A DNA stretch of 64,000 nt. Origin: Microplitis mediator. Its lineage: Eukaryota > Arthropoda > Insecta > Hymenoptera > Braconidae. Shown in pieces: positions 12,359 through 25,329 of this stretch. Both the position numbers and the translations under genes were made by a program. The stretch lies in the NCBI RefSeq assembly GCF_029852145.1, contig NC_079973.1, positions 372,001-436,000 on the forward strand. The letters run 5' to 3'. The notes below the pieces were generated by a model. It was given only the letters and a program-made list of their open reading frames with translations. It had not been told where the DNA came from and did no database searches. Every line of letters starts with the position of its first letter. Position 1 is the stretch's first letter.

Positions 12359-12569
12359 AAAAAATATGATCCTGAAGTTAGCAGACAATTCAAAATTTTT
12401 GGATTTTTTTTTCAACAAATCAATTACAAAAAAATAAAAAATAAAAATACGCACATGTAGAAAATTTAAAAAACTACAGGTGCAATTTTTTCAAATTTTT
12501 TTTTTTTTCAAATTTACCGTCTATAAGAAAATCCAAAAATTATTAGACGTCTGCTAACTTCAGTATCAT
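12359..12569. mobile_element. MITE with TCCTGAAGTTAGCAGAC-type inverted ends
   Basis: The left end ATCCTGAAGTTAGCAGAC is mirrored at the right by GTCTGCTAACTTCAGTAT, and the inversion continues inward through the word TTTTTGGATTTT and its complement. The interior is A/T homopolymers with no coding capacity. Near-identical direct repeats (CT, A6-7, TATG) flank the element at 12357-12369 and from 12570, consistent with a long target-site duplication. The element lies in the spacer between the two copies of the 630-base duplication. Confidence 0.75.
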
Positions 12570-12812
12570 CTAAAAAATATGCTCTAAATTTTTTATTTTT
12601 CATTGATAATTTGATATTTATTCTTATTACTTACGCGGTAAATTTAAATATTCTAAAACTAAATTATTAAAAATTGAAGAAAAATTAAAAATCGTAAGTC
12701 AAAATAAAATGATGGCAGAATATGTTAGAAAAAAATTTTACATATTAAAAAAAAAAACACTTAAGTGTTTGAACAAACCTTGGCGGGAAAATAATATGCA
12801 GAAGGGTGTCCT

Positions 12813-12853
12813 AATACACTTGGAGATTTGAATTAAATTGCTCCAAGTGTATT
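12813..12853. other. 13-bp perfect hairpin, copy 2
   Basis: The arms are identical to the hairpin in copy 1 (11812-11852), while the loop differs by one base. Preservation of both arms may reflect only the recent age of the duplication. Confidence 0.6.
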
Positions 12854-12867
12854 GCAGCTAAAAAACG

Positions 12868-12945
12868 TCACTTAACTGCTATTTCCCCACCAGACGATGC
12901 CAGATGAGTTTGCTCAGGAACTTGGAAGTTATCAGCATCAGCCAT
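12868..12945 (-). CDS. Small ORF / possible first exon in duplication copy 2
   Basis: The ATG at 12945 opens a frame of 25 codons, starting MADADNFQVPEQTHLASS and ending GGEIAVK, then TGA. A donor-like GTTAAG lies near its end, so it could be the first coding exon of a spliced gene. In copy 1 the CAA at codon 12 is TAA and the frame is closed. The GC-rich DNA upstream fits a promoter. No downstream exon is recognised and no family is assigned. Confidence 0.25.
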   Translation of the reverse strand: MADADNFQVPEQTHLASSGGEIAVK

Positions 12946-13343
12946 CAGTAACACTTTTCACTAGCACTGAACACTCAACACTTAACGACACCATAGACAC
13001 TTTGCACAATTTAAATTTTACAAATACTGCACAATTTAATTAAAAAATAACTATGAGCAAAAAATTTAATGGATAATTACACGACGCCACTGCACTACTG
13101 TTTCAATTCAAACGTAAAGAACAAAGAAAGATCTGGACACTACTACTGAAGTTGTCGATGATACTGACTGCCGCTATCGAACCGTCAGTTGATTACACAG
13201 CAATCGATTTTGCGATTTATTCGACCCCTCCCCCCTACTTTGGCAAAAATTTGAACGGTGAGTACAGCGACGCCGCGCAGTAGCGCCAACTTGGCGCGAA
13301 ATTTCAAAATTAAAATTTAATATTCTTATCAAAATTTGATTGT

Positions 13344-13421
13344 GGGTGCATTCGGAAATGATCTAGCTCTAGCTCTGGCCAATTGTTGCCATAAAGAGCT
13401 AGAGCATTTCCAAATGCACCC
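13344..13421. mobile_element. 78-base palindromic element (GGGTGCATTCGGAAATG ends)
   Basis: GGGTGCATTCGGAAATG at the left is answered by CATTTCCAAATGCACCC at the right, and the inner AGCTCTAGCTCT by AGAGCTAGAGC, so almost the full length forms one hairpin. A half copy (GGGTGCACTCGAAAATG with TAGCTCTAGCT) is at 22376-22408, showing that this is a dispersed family. It lies just upstream of SLC25A16. Confidence 0.7.
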
Positions 13422-14024
13422 TGACTCGCTGCAACAGAACGCGCGCGCAATCTATTCAAATCTGCGCAGACGCCGTCTTATCTTAAATAAAGTAACAAAA
13501 ATAAAATGATGTAACCCGGAGGAAATAATTCATTAAATTAACTGTGATAACTAAATGACATGTTATGGCTATCATTCGAGCTAATAAACAATAACAATAC
13601 TTTGCGATTAAAACAACAAAGCTCAAGCCATCGAAAGTACTTATTTTAACATACTTCCAACACAAACAGTGTTGGTTATCTCGTACTTTCACCAGCAGCT
13701 ACGGTACAACTTCCATAACCTGGATTATTGCGGGCACACATGACACGTCTTGTGTGCTCTGTCCGCTCTGTCGTAAGTGTACACTATAGATGATTTTGAG
13801 TCTGTGTTGTTTTGTATTTGTCTGTGTAAAAAAAACAAGGTCAACGTTCTTTTTTCTTTATGCTTTAGAAGAAAAAAAATTCTCCAAAGACGCGTGCGCG
13901 TATGAACATGACAGTTGTGTTGTTAGTGAGTGATCACCATCATCATCATCATCAGCAGTAGCAAGACCTATAAGAATTTTACCCACTTTCTAAATTAATA
14001 AAATTATAAAATTAGTTTTCCAAA
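13422..14024 (+). promoter_or_regulatory. SLC25A16 promoter and 5' UTR region
   Basis: Sequence between the palindromic element and the ATG of SLC25A16. It starts with a CpG-rich patch (ACGCGCGCGC at about 13440) and has a second one with ACGCGTGCGCGT near 13890, then a CAT trinucleotide run (about 13938-13952). The exact start of transcription is not evident. A minus-strand frame at 13483-13692 is not supported. Confidence 0.35.
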
Positions 14025-16020
14025 ATGGAGTTAATCGACAAACAAAACAATTATGTTTTTGTTTTTAAAAGTTTATTTGCTGGTGGTATGTTTGTTGTTT
14101 TAAATGTTATTATTATTTTACGCGGGAGTTATAAATTATAAATTTAAATTCCCATTGTTTTATTTTAATTTGTATTCAAGAGTAATTATTTAATGATTTG
14201 TTTTTTAATTGCAGGTGTCGCTGGAATGTGTTCGAAAACTGCTGTCGCTCCTTTAGACAGAATTAAAATACTTTTACAAGCTCACAGTAATCATTATAAA
14301 CATTTTGGTATTTTCATATTATATGTACACATATATTTTTTTCATCAACTTATATGAGATTATTGATATGAGTTTATTTTTGCAGGGGTTTTTTCCGGTC
14401 TGAAAGAAATAATTCAGAAAGAAAAATTCCTGGCACTCTACAAAGGAAATTTTGCTCAAATGATTAGAATATTTCCTTATGCAGCCACACAGTATACGTC
14501 ATTTGAAATATATAAAAAGGTTTCATGCTTATTTTTATTGTTATTTAAATTATTTACGCAAATAGTTATTTTATTACAACAGATATTTGACCCCAAGTCA
14601 TTTTTTATTTTGGAGTAAATTTTTTCTGCCACTTGAACTAAAATTACATTACAACTATTGAGTTTACGTACAAAGGTGCAAATATCTTTTTTTCTCAGAA
14701 TTAAATTCTCTACAAAAGTGTTTCAGTATATTTTTATCGTATCTCTAAGATTTGAATCATAGTTTTAGATAAAAGATAAAATTTTCATAGAATTGTTTAT
14801 TTGCTGATGCAATAAACTCGAATAGCGGCTAAACTATTGAAGATACGATAAAAATACATGAGACCAAATTTGTAGAGAATTAAATTTCCTACAAAAAAGG
14901 TATCTGCAACTTTTTTCATAAATCCAGTATTTTAAGAGTTATTTGATTAAATGATTGCAGTATTTAGGAACGGTGTTTGGTAAAAATTCTCATATAGACA
15001 AATTTATCGCTGGATCATGTGCTGGAGTGACGTCAGTAACTCTGACATATCCTCTGGATACTATCAGAGCTAGACTTGCATTTCAAGTGACCGGTGAGCA
15101 TATTTACACCGGTATTGTCCATACCGCGATGTCTATTTTCAAAGATGTGAGTTTTACAAGTCAGTTAAAAAATATAATTATATTTATTTATCATAATATA
15201 ATTATTTTAGGAAGGAGGATTAACGGCATTATATCGTGGATTTTGGCCAACTATACTGGGCATGATACCATATGCTGGTTTTTCATTCTACTCATTTGAA
15301 TATCTCAAATTTTTCTGTATGAAGTACCTGCCTCACTATTTATGCAACGACTGTCCAAGAAATACCGGTAAATAATAATAATAATAGATAAAAAAAAAAT
15401 GAAAATTAATTATCAGTACAGGTTTGTTTTATTATGAATTCAATCAGCGTCAGATAATACAAGACATCAAATGAAATGCAATAGAAATGTTGAATATTAA
15501 TAGAGATAATTTTAATGAAAAAAATATTAATAATAGTTGTAGTAATAAATAATTAATAAAATAGACAATAGAGACGTAGAAAAATTAATGCTCAGTAAAA
15601 TAATCGACCCATTAATTTTTTTTTGTTACCAGGTGGCCTTGTTTTAACATTACCGGCAAAATTACTCTGTGGGGGAATTGCTGGTGCTGTTGCACAAAGC
15701 TTCTCTTATCCACTCGATGTCACCAGGAGACGTATGCAATTAGCCATGATGGATCCAGCTACGCACAAATACGGGTACATTATTTTTTTATTCGATTTTT
15801 GGAAGATAAAAAAAAAATACAACATCTTTATTTTAAAATTTATAGATCGGGAATGGTGTCGACGATTAAATTAATTTACTTTGAAAACGGAGTAACAAAA
15901 GGACTTTACAGGGGGATGAGTATAAATTATCTTCGTGCTATACCAATGGTGTCTGTTAGCTTCACGACTTATGAACTGATGAAACAACTGCTGGATTTAG
16001 ACACCGGAATGAAAATTTAG
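14025..16020 (+). CDS. SLC25A16: Mitochondrial carrier SLC25A16 (Graves disease carrier protein homolog)
   Basis: Seven exons (14025-14085, 14215-14307, 14386-14519, 14961-15146, 15211-15367, 15633-15774, 15846-16020) join in phase into 315 codons plus TAG; all introns are GT..AG. The protein has three mitochondrial-carrier repeats with the signature PLDRIK (33-38), PLDTIR (127-132) and PLDVTR (237-242). It lies in the inner mitochondrial membrane with six helices. The segments LLQAHSNHYKHFGVFSGL and YTGIVHTAM match the SLC25A16 subfamily better than SLC25A42. This subfamily, with yeast Leu5, is linked to uptake of coenzyme A or its precursor into mitochondria. Intron 3 carries a fold-back element (14676-14910). 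A polyA signal, AATAAA, is at 16231-16236. Length is close to the human protein (332). Confidence 0.92.
14676..14910. mobile_element. Fold-back element inside SLC25A16 intron 3
   Basis: The left arm (about 14676-14755, with AATTAAATTCTCTACAAA and TTTTTATCGTATCT) is matched in reverse complement by the right arm (about 14838-14910, AGATACGATAAAAA then TTTGTAGAGAATTAAA). It resembles the element at 17058-17354 in having an AT interior and a TCCTACAA word. There is no coding capacity. It lies wholly within the 441-base intron and leaves the splice sites intact. Confidence 0.65.
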
Positions 16021-17057
16021 TAGCTTAATTTATTTATTCTGATTATTATTTAACGGATTGAAGTTTACTTCAGGAAATTAATTTTATTCCTCAAAAAGAC
16101 ATAGTCTATTTATATTTAGTATCGATTGTAATTGTAAGTGTTGCATTAGCTAAAATAATAATTGCACTTTTATACCTCAAGTAAATGTTAAAAATAATAG
16201 TAATATATTTTATATGCTGACTTTTATATAAATAAATTTACCTTTTGTATTAATAATTGAAAAATTGTTTTAATTTAATAAATTATTTAGATAATTACAA
16301 GTATTAAATTCCAATAATGACCTTTTTATTTTTTTTTTGACTAAATTAAATTTAATGTGCAAGCGAAAAAAAAGTTAACGCGTCAGCGTTAAAAAAACGC
16401 ATAGTAAGCATAACTAGATAAGTAAAAACATAAATTACGTCTTATCCAAGTAATTGCCCGCTATAGAAATATTAAAATTTGACAACTTAATTTGTGATAA
16501 AAAACTTACAAAAAGTTAAATATATAAATTTAAAATGCATTTATTTTTATAATTATAATTTATAATAATTAATAAATGTCTTGTATAAGAAAAAAATTTA
16601 ATTATGTTTCATATGTGTAGATTGTTTAATTGTTTTATTTCATTTTTTTTTAATATAAAATGAAAAAAAAAATGCACCGCTGATAGCGGCAAGATTTTTT
16701 TTTTTTTAAATATATATACTTTAGTTGTATATTATTTTACAATTAAAACCTAATAATGCGCATCTACACATTTTACGTTCATCTCAGTACTCATACCTAA
16801 TTTTTTATTTAAAAGCCGCTCTACGCTATCATGATTTTATAATAATTCAAATAAAAATTAGTAATTAAAAAAATAAAAAAAAAAGTGAATTTAATGAATG
16901 TTTATTTTACAACGCCAATAATTGTAAGCACACGCGATTGTTAAACACAATTATACTTATTAAATATAATTATATTTAAAGTATAATCACTAGGGCCAGG
17001 ATGTTTGCGTTAATTTAAAAATAATTAATAATTAGTGGTGTGAAATTTTCTTTATTT
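16021..17057. other. SLC25A16 3' UTR and AT-rich intergenic DNA
   Basis: It contains the SLC25A16 polyA signal and otherwise AT-rich sequence. No further gene is seen. Confidence 0.45.
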
Positions 17058-17354
17058 CGGGAAAAATATTGGTCTTATGAAAAAACTTTTCAAACAAAAG
17101 TTGTAGGAAATCTAATTTCCAAAAAAAAATGTCTCTTATGATTTTTTCTTAGGACTAATAAGAAAGCCGTAATTTCAAAATTAAGATTTTCATAGTTAAA
17201 AAAATTTTGAATCATTCATTATGAATCCTAATTTTTGAATTACAGTGAAAGTATTGATCGTATAAGAAAATCATAAGAGACATTTTTTTAATAAAATTAA
17301 ATTTCCTACAACTTTTGTTCGAAAACTTTTTTCATAAGACGAATATTTTTCCCG
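17058..17354. mobile_element. Large fold-back (inverted-repeat) element
   Basis: Arms of about 100 bases face each other. CGGGAAAAATATT plus TCTTATGAAAAAA at the left answers TTTTTTCATAAGA plus AATATTTTTCCCG at the right; inside these, AAAAGTTGTAGGAAAT answers ATTTCCTACAACTTTT and TCTCTTATGATTTT answers AAAATCATAAGAGA. The central part has no coding potential. This is typical of a non-autonomous DNA element or MITE. Confidence 0.7.
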
Positions 17355-19352
17355 TAGTATCAAAAATTTGAACTATTCAATTTAAAAAATAAGGCAAAAA
17401 TCTTGTCCCTAATAATCACGTATGAATTTTAATAAAAATAATTATTATTTGTTCATAATTTATTTAATAATTTGACACAACGCAGGGTTGGTTTGGCTTT
17501 CAGTACACACGTTTGCTTCGATTAAATTTTTTATCTTTTTTATTCACCATAAGCATAAATTTATCATTAATAACTTTTATTTATAATCTTAATCAGTAAA
17601 AAGATCATCAATTATTTATTATGAACAATTGGAAATTAATTATTGTTTATGTTTATTTAATTAAATTATAAATATGCTATTTAAAAAATGCACATTTGCT
17701 TTTATTTATTTTTTTTTATTAATTCTCATAGCTCGTTTACGGGGGACTTGATGCAAAAGTGTTTTTACTACGTCTTATTACCTATTACATTGTCTTACAT
17801 TCATTATTATTATTGTTATTTTAATTATTGTATTAATTTATTATTTTTTTAGTTTCAAGACTTAAATTATTTATTTATTTCTCAATAATTAATCAGTGAA
17901 AAAATTTTTTTTACATAGAAAGTGTACAAGAAAATGATCCAATGATTTTTTTTAGACAAAATGAAATTTTAATAATGATAATGTATATGTATATTTATAG
18001 TTATTATTGTAATATATAATAATTATTAAATAATGGACAGAAAATAATAAATCAAGGCAGGAAAAAGTGCAATGATTGAATAAAAAAAGAAAATTCTAAA
18101 CCGTCGTAAAAAATATCTGACTCTGTTTTTTTTTAAATTTTCAAAGTTGTTTCTTTAATATGAATTATAATAAAAATTACAGTAAAACTTATAAACAACT
18201 CTGTTACATTTGAATCGATAAAACGACAGCTCAAAAATAATTTATCGTGTCTGAAGATTTAAATAATAAATTACCAAAAAAAATAAGTGATAATTATAAA
18301 TAATGTTAAGTCAATTAAATTTTATAAAATTATTTATTAATAACTTTGACTGGTACCTTTAATTATTTTAAATATATAATAAAGTAATTAATATAAATGA
18401 GTATTTTAATTATAAAAACAGTTAATTACCAAGTGCGTATTAAAACCATCGTAGTGGTAATTTAAATAATTTAAATCTTCAATAACACGATTGTTTATAA
18501 ATTTTCAAATTTTTTAAATTACGAGTCAACTCACTATTGCATCAATCCGTATCCGTATTGTGTTTGTTTATTTAATTAGTTTACATACTGAAATACCTTC
18601 GCGATTATACAATTAATTAATGCGGATTGGATTGAATGAGCTGACACACGAGCACATGCGCTTATTATTATTTCTTATTATTTTCTTTCTTTTAACTAAA
18701 ATTACAATTTTCATTTTAAATAAAATATTTAAAAATAAAAATTATATTTTAAATTCAAATAATAACGTATGCTCATAATAATAATAATAATAATTAAACG
18801 GAGACTCTTGGGCACTAATTAGAATCGAGATGTGTGTACGGTTCACTTGTTCAAATTTAGTAGTTTAATTTTTAAAAAATCAAAGCGACTGATAATTACG
18901 TAATTTAATAAAATAAAAAAAGAATTATCGTACCGGTAGAGTTGTTACAAGTGTACAATATTATTAATTATTAATTATTAATTATTATTATTATTACTTA
19001 ATGTGTAAAATAGTTGTGTCTACATGTCTAGTATGTGTGTGGTGTGTACATGTTAATGGAGACGCAGGCGTTTATTTAATTAGTCACATTACTCGGCGAC
19101 ATGTTGATCAAGGGCCATGTAATAGTGATTATACAATACTTGGGATCTATGGAGTTTTATGTAAGAAAATAGCTCGGGATTGCTAACCCACGAGCTCAAC
19201 ACATCTCTTACACTTATTACCGATGTTTACACATTTTATTATTATTATTATTATTATTATTTATTAAAGATTATGTTTAGTGGCTTCACTATTAAACCAG
19301 CGTCGTTCCATGCCCCTACCTTATTTAAAATCTATCTGGATATTTAAACTCC
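17355..19352. other. AT-rich spacer between convergent SLC25A16 and mts
   Basis: Dominated by AT homopolymers and ATA/ATT trinucleotide runs (18776-18795; 19233-19262). TTTATT at 19235-19240 is a candidate mts polyA signal read on the minus strand. A 61-codon plus-strand frame at 19001-19186 has no recognisable content. Confidence 0.45.
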
Positions 19353-21559
<2,207 letters not shown>

Positions 21560-22064
21560 TGTAGAAATCTAAATATATGAATTTACAAGGAAACCTAACA
21601 CTTGGTACATATATGCCGACAAGACCAGATAATTAAGCTTTATTTACTATTGTATCATTAAGATTAAGATTATTGTTATAAAATTATCAATCCACTCAAC
21701 ACCAAACAATAATCACGATCCTCGATATTAACACAGTCACAAAATGGCTGACTCTTTATCTGATACTTTAGTTTAGTGCTGTCGGTCCATGACGTCACGA
21801 CTAATTCGCGCATGCGCTCGGCCAGAGACGGAATTTACCAATTGGGTACGTTCTTAAATTTTCGGTACTTGGTAGTGGTAGTGGAAACTTGGCGGCAAAT
21901 TTTAAAATTGATATTTCGAAATTTATCCATGACTTATTCAAGTGACAACTATTGTGTCTATTGGACTTGAAAATTATATTTACTTGAACTTAAATTTTGA
22001 AGTTTCGCGCCAAGTTGCCGTTACTACGCATCGTCGTATTCAACGTTAATTTTTGCTAAGAAGG
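21560..22064 (-). promoter_or_regulatory. mts promoter region with CRE and NRF1-type palindromes
   Basis: Upstream of the mts ATG. It contains a perfect CRE, TGACGTCA (21790-21797), and 10 bases on a perfect GCGCATGCGC (21808-21817), the NRF1/ewg core. These two palindromes stand out in otherwise AT-rich DNA and support a constitutive promoter. A plus-strand frame at 21776-21970 overlaps but is not supported as a gene. Confidence 0.5.
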
Positions 22065-22076
22065 GGGGGGGGGGGG
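22063..22076 (+). repeat. G14 homopolymer
   Basis: Fourteen consecutive G on the plus strand, unusual in this AT-rich window. It could form quadruplex structures or be an uncertain length in the assembly. Confidence 0.8.
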
Positions 22077-22375
22077 TTGCAAGCAGGCTTCCAATTACAT
22101 TTACCCCCAAATACTTAGCTAAACTGACTATGAGCGGTAGTGACATCTAGCCGAATTGACAAGAAGTAAATGGAAAGCGGCCCAAAAATTCAAATAGCTA
22201 ACCAACGCAAAATGCGCATGAACAAAAATTTTAAACCACAAAGCAGGTGTCGGATTAAAAGTTTATTGCATATATTTATTATATATTAAAATTTTGTTTC
22301 ATTTGTTCAATTTATTTTCCAAATTTTTAAATTTACCGCGCAAGTAATAATTATACTCAATAAATCAATGACTTT

Positions 22376-22408
22376 GGGTGCACTCGAAAATGCGTTAGCT
22401 CTAGCTGT
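22376..22408 (+). repeat. Half copy of the GGGTGCATTCGGAAATG palindromic element
   Basis: GGGTGCACTCGAAAATG followed by TAGCTCTAGCT matches the left arm of the 78-base palindrome at 13344-13421. The right arm is missing. Confidence 0.5.
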
Positions 22409-22944
22409 CCCTATGTCGCGCAAATAATTTAGACGGTTTAAAAATCGGGTATGAGGTTTGAAAAATGAAATAAAAAATCAGTTATCAATTTTATAATTTA
22501 TTCAATTACATAACGTTTTTAAAGAAATTACAATAACTATTTAAAGTGACTTTGGTCAAAAAGTTTGAATAATACATCAGTACACAATTATGATAAATAA
22601 ATTTTCATCAAAGTGAGTATTATTTAAAAAAGTATATATAAATATTATTTATTCGATAATAATTAACTTAGTTAACATTTAACATTTTTTTATTCAAATT
22701 ACTGACAGGAAGCTGCGGATAAACTTGAGGTAATTCCAATTACTTTCAGTACATTATTTTATTAATTAATTATTTATTTATTAAATACTATTTAAAATGG
22801 AAAGTATTTATTTTTTCAAAGATATAATATTTGGTTTAAATATTTTTAAATATTCAAGTAAAAAAAAGGACCCAAGTTCTGAGTAATTGCGAATAAGGTT
22901 TAGAGTTTTGGACGATTTGATTTTTTTTTAAGGCTATCAACAGT
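22409..22944. other. sds22 3' UTR and AT-rich spacer
   Basis: TTTATT at 22807-22812 gives AATAAA on the minus strand, about 135 bases after the sds22 stop, a plausible polyA signal. No other feature is seen. Confidence 0.45.
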
Positions 22945-24410
22945 TTACCTGCAAAGTGTGGCATCTAATTGGACCAACCAGGGCAAGAGTAATTTTATTT
23001 TTCTTCTGTAATTCGGATCACTTGCAATCGGATTATGTTCCAGATAAACTGTCTGTAGCTTTTTATTCTCAGCCAGAGTGTCGATTGCGGTCCAATCTTC
23101 GATTTGATTATTATTTATCTAAAAAAAAAATTAAATCAATCAAACAAATGATGAATTTAAGAAAATAAAAAAAATAGTTACCCAGAACTCTTCCAATAAC
23201 TCCAAATGTTTTATGTTTTCGATCTTCTTGATTTGATTATTGGCAATGTCGAGTGTAGTCAGCAACTTGCAGGACTCCAGTCCCTCGATGCAAGTCAGCC
23301 CGTTCTCCGACAAGTACAACTGGTCAAGTTGGCTCAGAGTTTCCAAGTTTTCGATCTTCGTAATGCGGTTGCTCTGCAAGCTCAGCAGCTGGAGGTTGAC
23401 CAAGTGGCTCAAGTTTTCTATTTTCGATATTTTGTTTTTTCCCAAAAATAAATTTTTCAAGTTTGTCAGCTCGTCCAGGTTTTCAATGCTGCGTATTTTG
23501 TTGTCACCCAACTCCAGCATCGTCAGATTTTTCAAGTGCGAAATATTTTCAATTTTCGTTATTTTATTGGAAGATAGAAATAATTTATTTAAATTTGTCA
23601 GTCGGTCGAGATTCTCTATTTTTTTAATTCGATTGAATGAAACATCTAGAACTCTGTAAGAAAAAAAAACATATTCAATTTGTGGAAAATAATAATCAAA
23701 CCTCAACTATTATTTATATTAATATCTGACGTATTGAAAAATGACTTGAATAATTTAATCGTTTTTAAATGGGGACAGTGTCAGAGATTGCCCTTAATCA
23801 GTATGACTTGTATGACATTGATAACTTACTGAAGATTCACCAGAGAATCGAGATTTTCAATTACTGTTATCTGGTTATCACGTAATTCCAACTCAACTAA
23901 AGTGACAAGTGTATCGAGATTTTCAATCTTGGAGATCAGGTTCCAATCAAAACATAATTTTTTTATTTTTGTCAGCGGCTCGAGATTCTCCAGCTTACTC
24001 AGTCTCGAATGATTGAAATCAAGCTCCTGTAATTCATCAACTAGATAACGCCCATAGTCTATACGTTCAGAAAATTGACAGGAAAATTTTGAATTACCTC
24101 TGACTCAGGATCCAGGATACAAATTCGCTCAGCTCCGATAGTAGAATCGCCGTTGTCACACTCTACTTGATCATCACTGTCGAAGTTAGCACTATTAAAA
24201 AAATCCGGGTCAGCAGAGTTACCATTGTCACATACTTCGGAACTGCTGTCGTCGCCCTCGGCTTCAACTTCTTCAGCTTTGTCTGCTAAATCAAAATTTC
24301 ATTTACTCAGTTTGAATCTGATACAACTTTTCGCGTTATTATAACCTAAATGAGTAGTATAAAACAATAATAATACCTGCAGAGACGGGATCGTCAGCTT
24401 TATTCTCCAT
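22945..24410 (-). CDS. sds22: Protein phosphatase 1 regulatory subunit 7 (sds22)
   Basis: Sds22 is a leucine-rich repeat protein that binds the PP1 catalytic subunit and controls its nuclear and mitotic activity and its assembly. Five exons (24410-24377, 24285-24098, 24026-23830, 23653-23182, 23118-22945) join in phase into 354 codons plus TAA, close to the human 360. Residues 1-75 are acidic and Asp/Ser-rich. From about 76 to 300 run the 22-residue SDS22-type repeats, with the recurring words KIENL, LTNLKNLFLGKNKI and SIENLDEL. The C-terminal cap includes TVYLEHNPIASDPNYRR and ends LDATLCR, as in the family. The last codons read through a GGTAAA that looks like a splice donor, but its TAA is the natural stop, so no sixth exon is needed. 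The gene is co-oriented with mts downstream. Confidence 0.95.
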
Positions 24411-24783
24411 TATATAAGTTGTCACGTACAAAAATAAGAGCACCAATTAATTATGAGAGTGCTTATAAATTATATCTATTACAATAACTCTATTTTATTG
24501 GATTGTTGCTTTTTTTTTCATTGATCATAATCTTTTGTACATGCATATGCCAAAAAAAAAAAATAATCGTTTCTATGTGTGAGGTTATTACGACGTTACA
24601 TGAAAATTCGACTTGCTGCGAGTAGCGGTAAGTTTGAATTTTTCCCGCGCAATAACGCAGTCGACGATTGACGGGGATAAGGAAATTGTATATTAAAGAA
24701 TAATCGTGGGCAAACAGTAAGTCAGATTTTACATGTGTGAAAAACACATCGGGTAATCAATTAAAAGCACGGAATGTGCAATA
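24411..24783 (-). promoter_or_regulatory. sds22 upstream region
   Basis: Short region between the sds22 ATG and the MITE at 24784. It has no sharply defined promoter motif. The insertion of the MITE about 370 bases upstream places it next to the sds22 promoter. A minus-strand frame at 24490-24747 is not supported. Confidence 0.3.
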
Positions 24784-25320
24784 CACTGTAAAAAGAGCGG
24801 TGTTAAAAATTGACTCGTTTTAACTCCACCCGGTGTAAAAATGAAATTACACCGGTGTTAAAAATACCGGTGTTAAAGCGGGGTAACCGGAGTAAAAGCG
24901 GAGTAATACCGGTGTAAAAGCGGGGTAACAGGTGTAAAAGCGGAGTAATGCCGGTGTAAAAGCGGGGTAAATTGCGTCCGCTTGGAGTATTAACTTTAAA
25001 GATTATAAAACACAAAAAATGTCAGTTCTTTATGAAAAATAATAAAAAATATCATTTATTAATAAGTATAGTGATCGAGTAAGTAAAAATATTCACAAAG
25101 TAAAATATTTTAACACCGGTAAAGAATATCTACACCGGCGGCAGCGTTATTTTAACACCGGTCTGGAATATTTACACCGGTGGCGGCGTTATTTTAACAC
25201 CGGTACAGAATATTTACACCGGTGGCGGCGTTATTTTCACACCGCTTTCGGGGGTAAAGTTAACACCGATAATTTTAACACCTACACCGCTTGGACTTAC
25301 CCCGGTGATTTTTTACAGTG
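24784..25320. mobile_element. MITE with CACTGTAAAAA ends and TA target duplication
   Basis: The left end CACTGTAAAAA (24784-24794) is mirrored by TTTTTTACAGTG (to 25320), and TA flanks both sides (24782-24783 and 25321-25322), the target preference of Tc1/mariner-type elements. The left half is built from repeats of ACCGGTGTAAAAGCGG and relatives; the right half from the complement, TTTTAACACCGGT, with an additional GGCGGCGTTATT block repeated three times. The element can fold back over its full length and encodes nothing. Confidence 0.85.
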
Positions 25321-25329
25321 TATGAAATG

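Larger units (their letters stand above)
12709..13340. repeat. Copy 2 of the ~630-base direct duplication
   Basis: It aligns with copy 1 (11705-12335) at an offset of about 1.0 kb, including the hairpin (12813-12825 with 12841-12853), the minus-strand ATG and the GC-rich end (about 13255-13300). Its left part holds the perfect palindrome AAACACTTAAGTGTTT, which has one mismatch in copy 1. This copy keeps the small reading frame open. Confidence 0.75.

Noticed and set aside
19001..19186. 61-codon plus-strand Cys-containing frame
   Set aside because: Low-complexity start, no recognisable family, lies in the convergent spacer downstream of mts.
22883..22948. Extra terminal intron and sixth exon in sds22
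   Set aside because: A donor-like GGTAAA ends exon 5, but without splicing the frame ends LDATLCR and stop, which is the natural end for the family.
23206..23659. Plus-strand frames of 81 and 139 codons
   Set aside because: Antisense shadows of the leucine-rich repeats of sds22.
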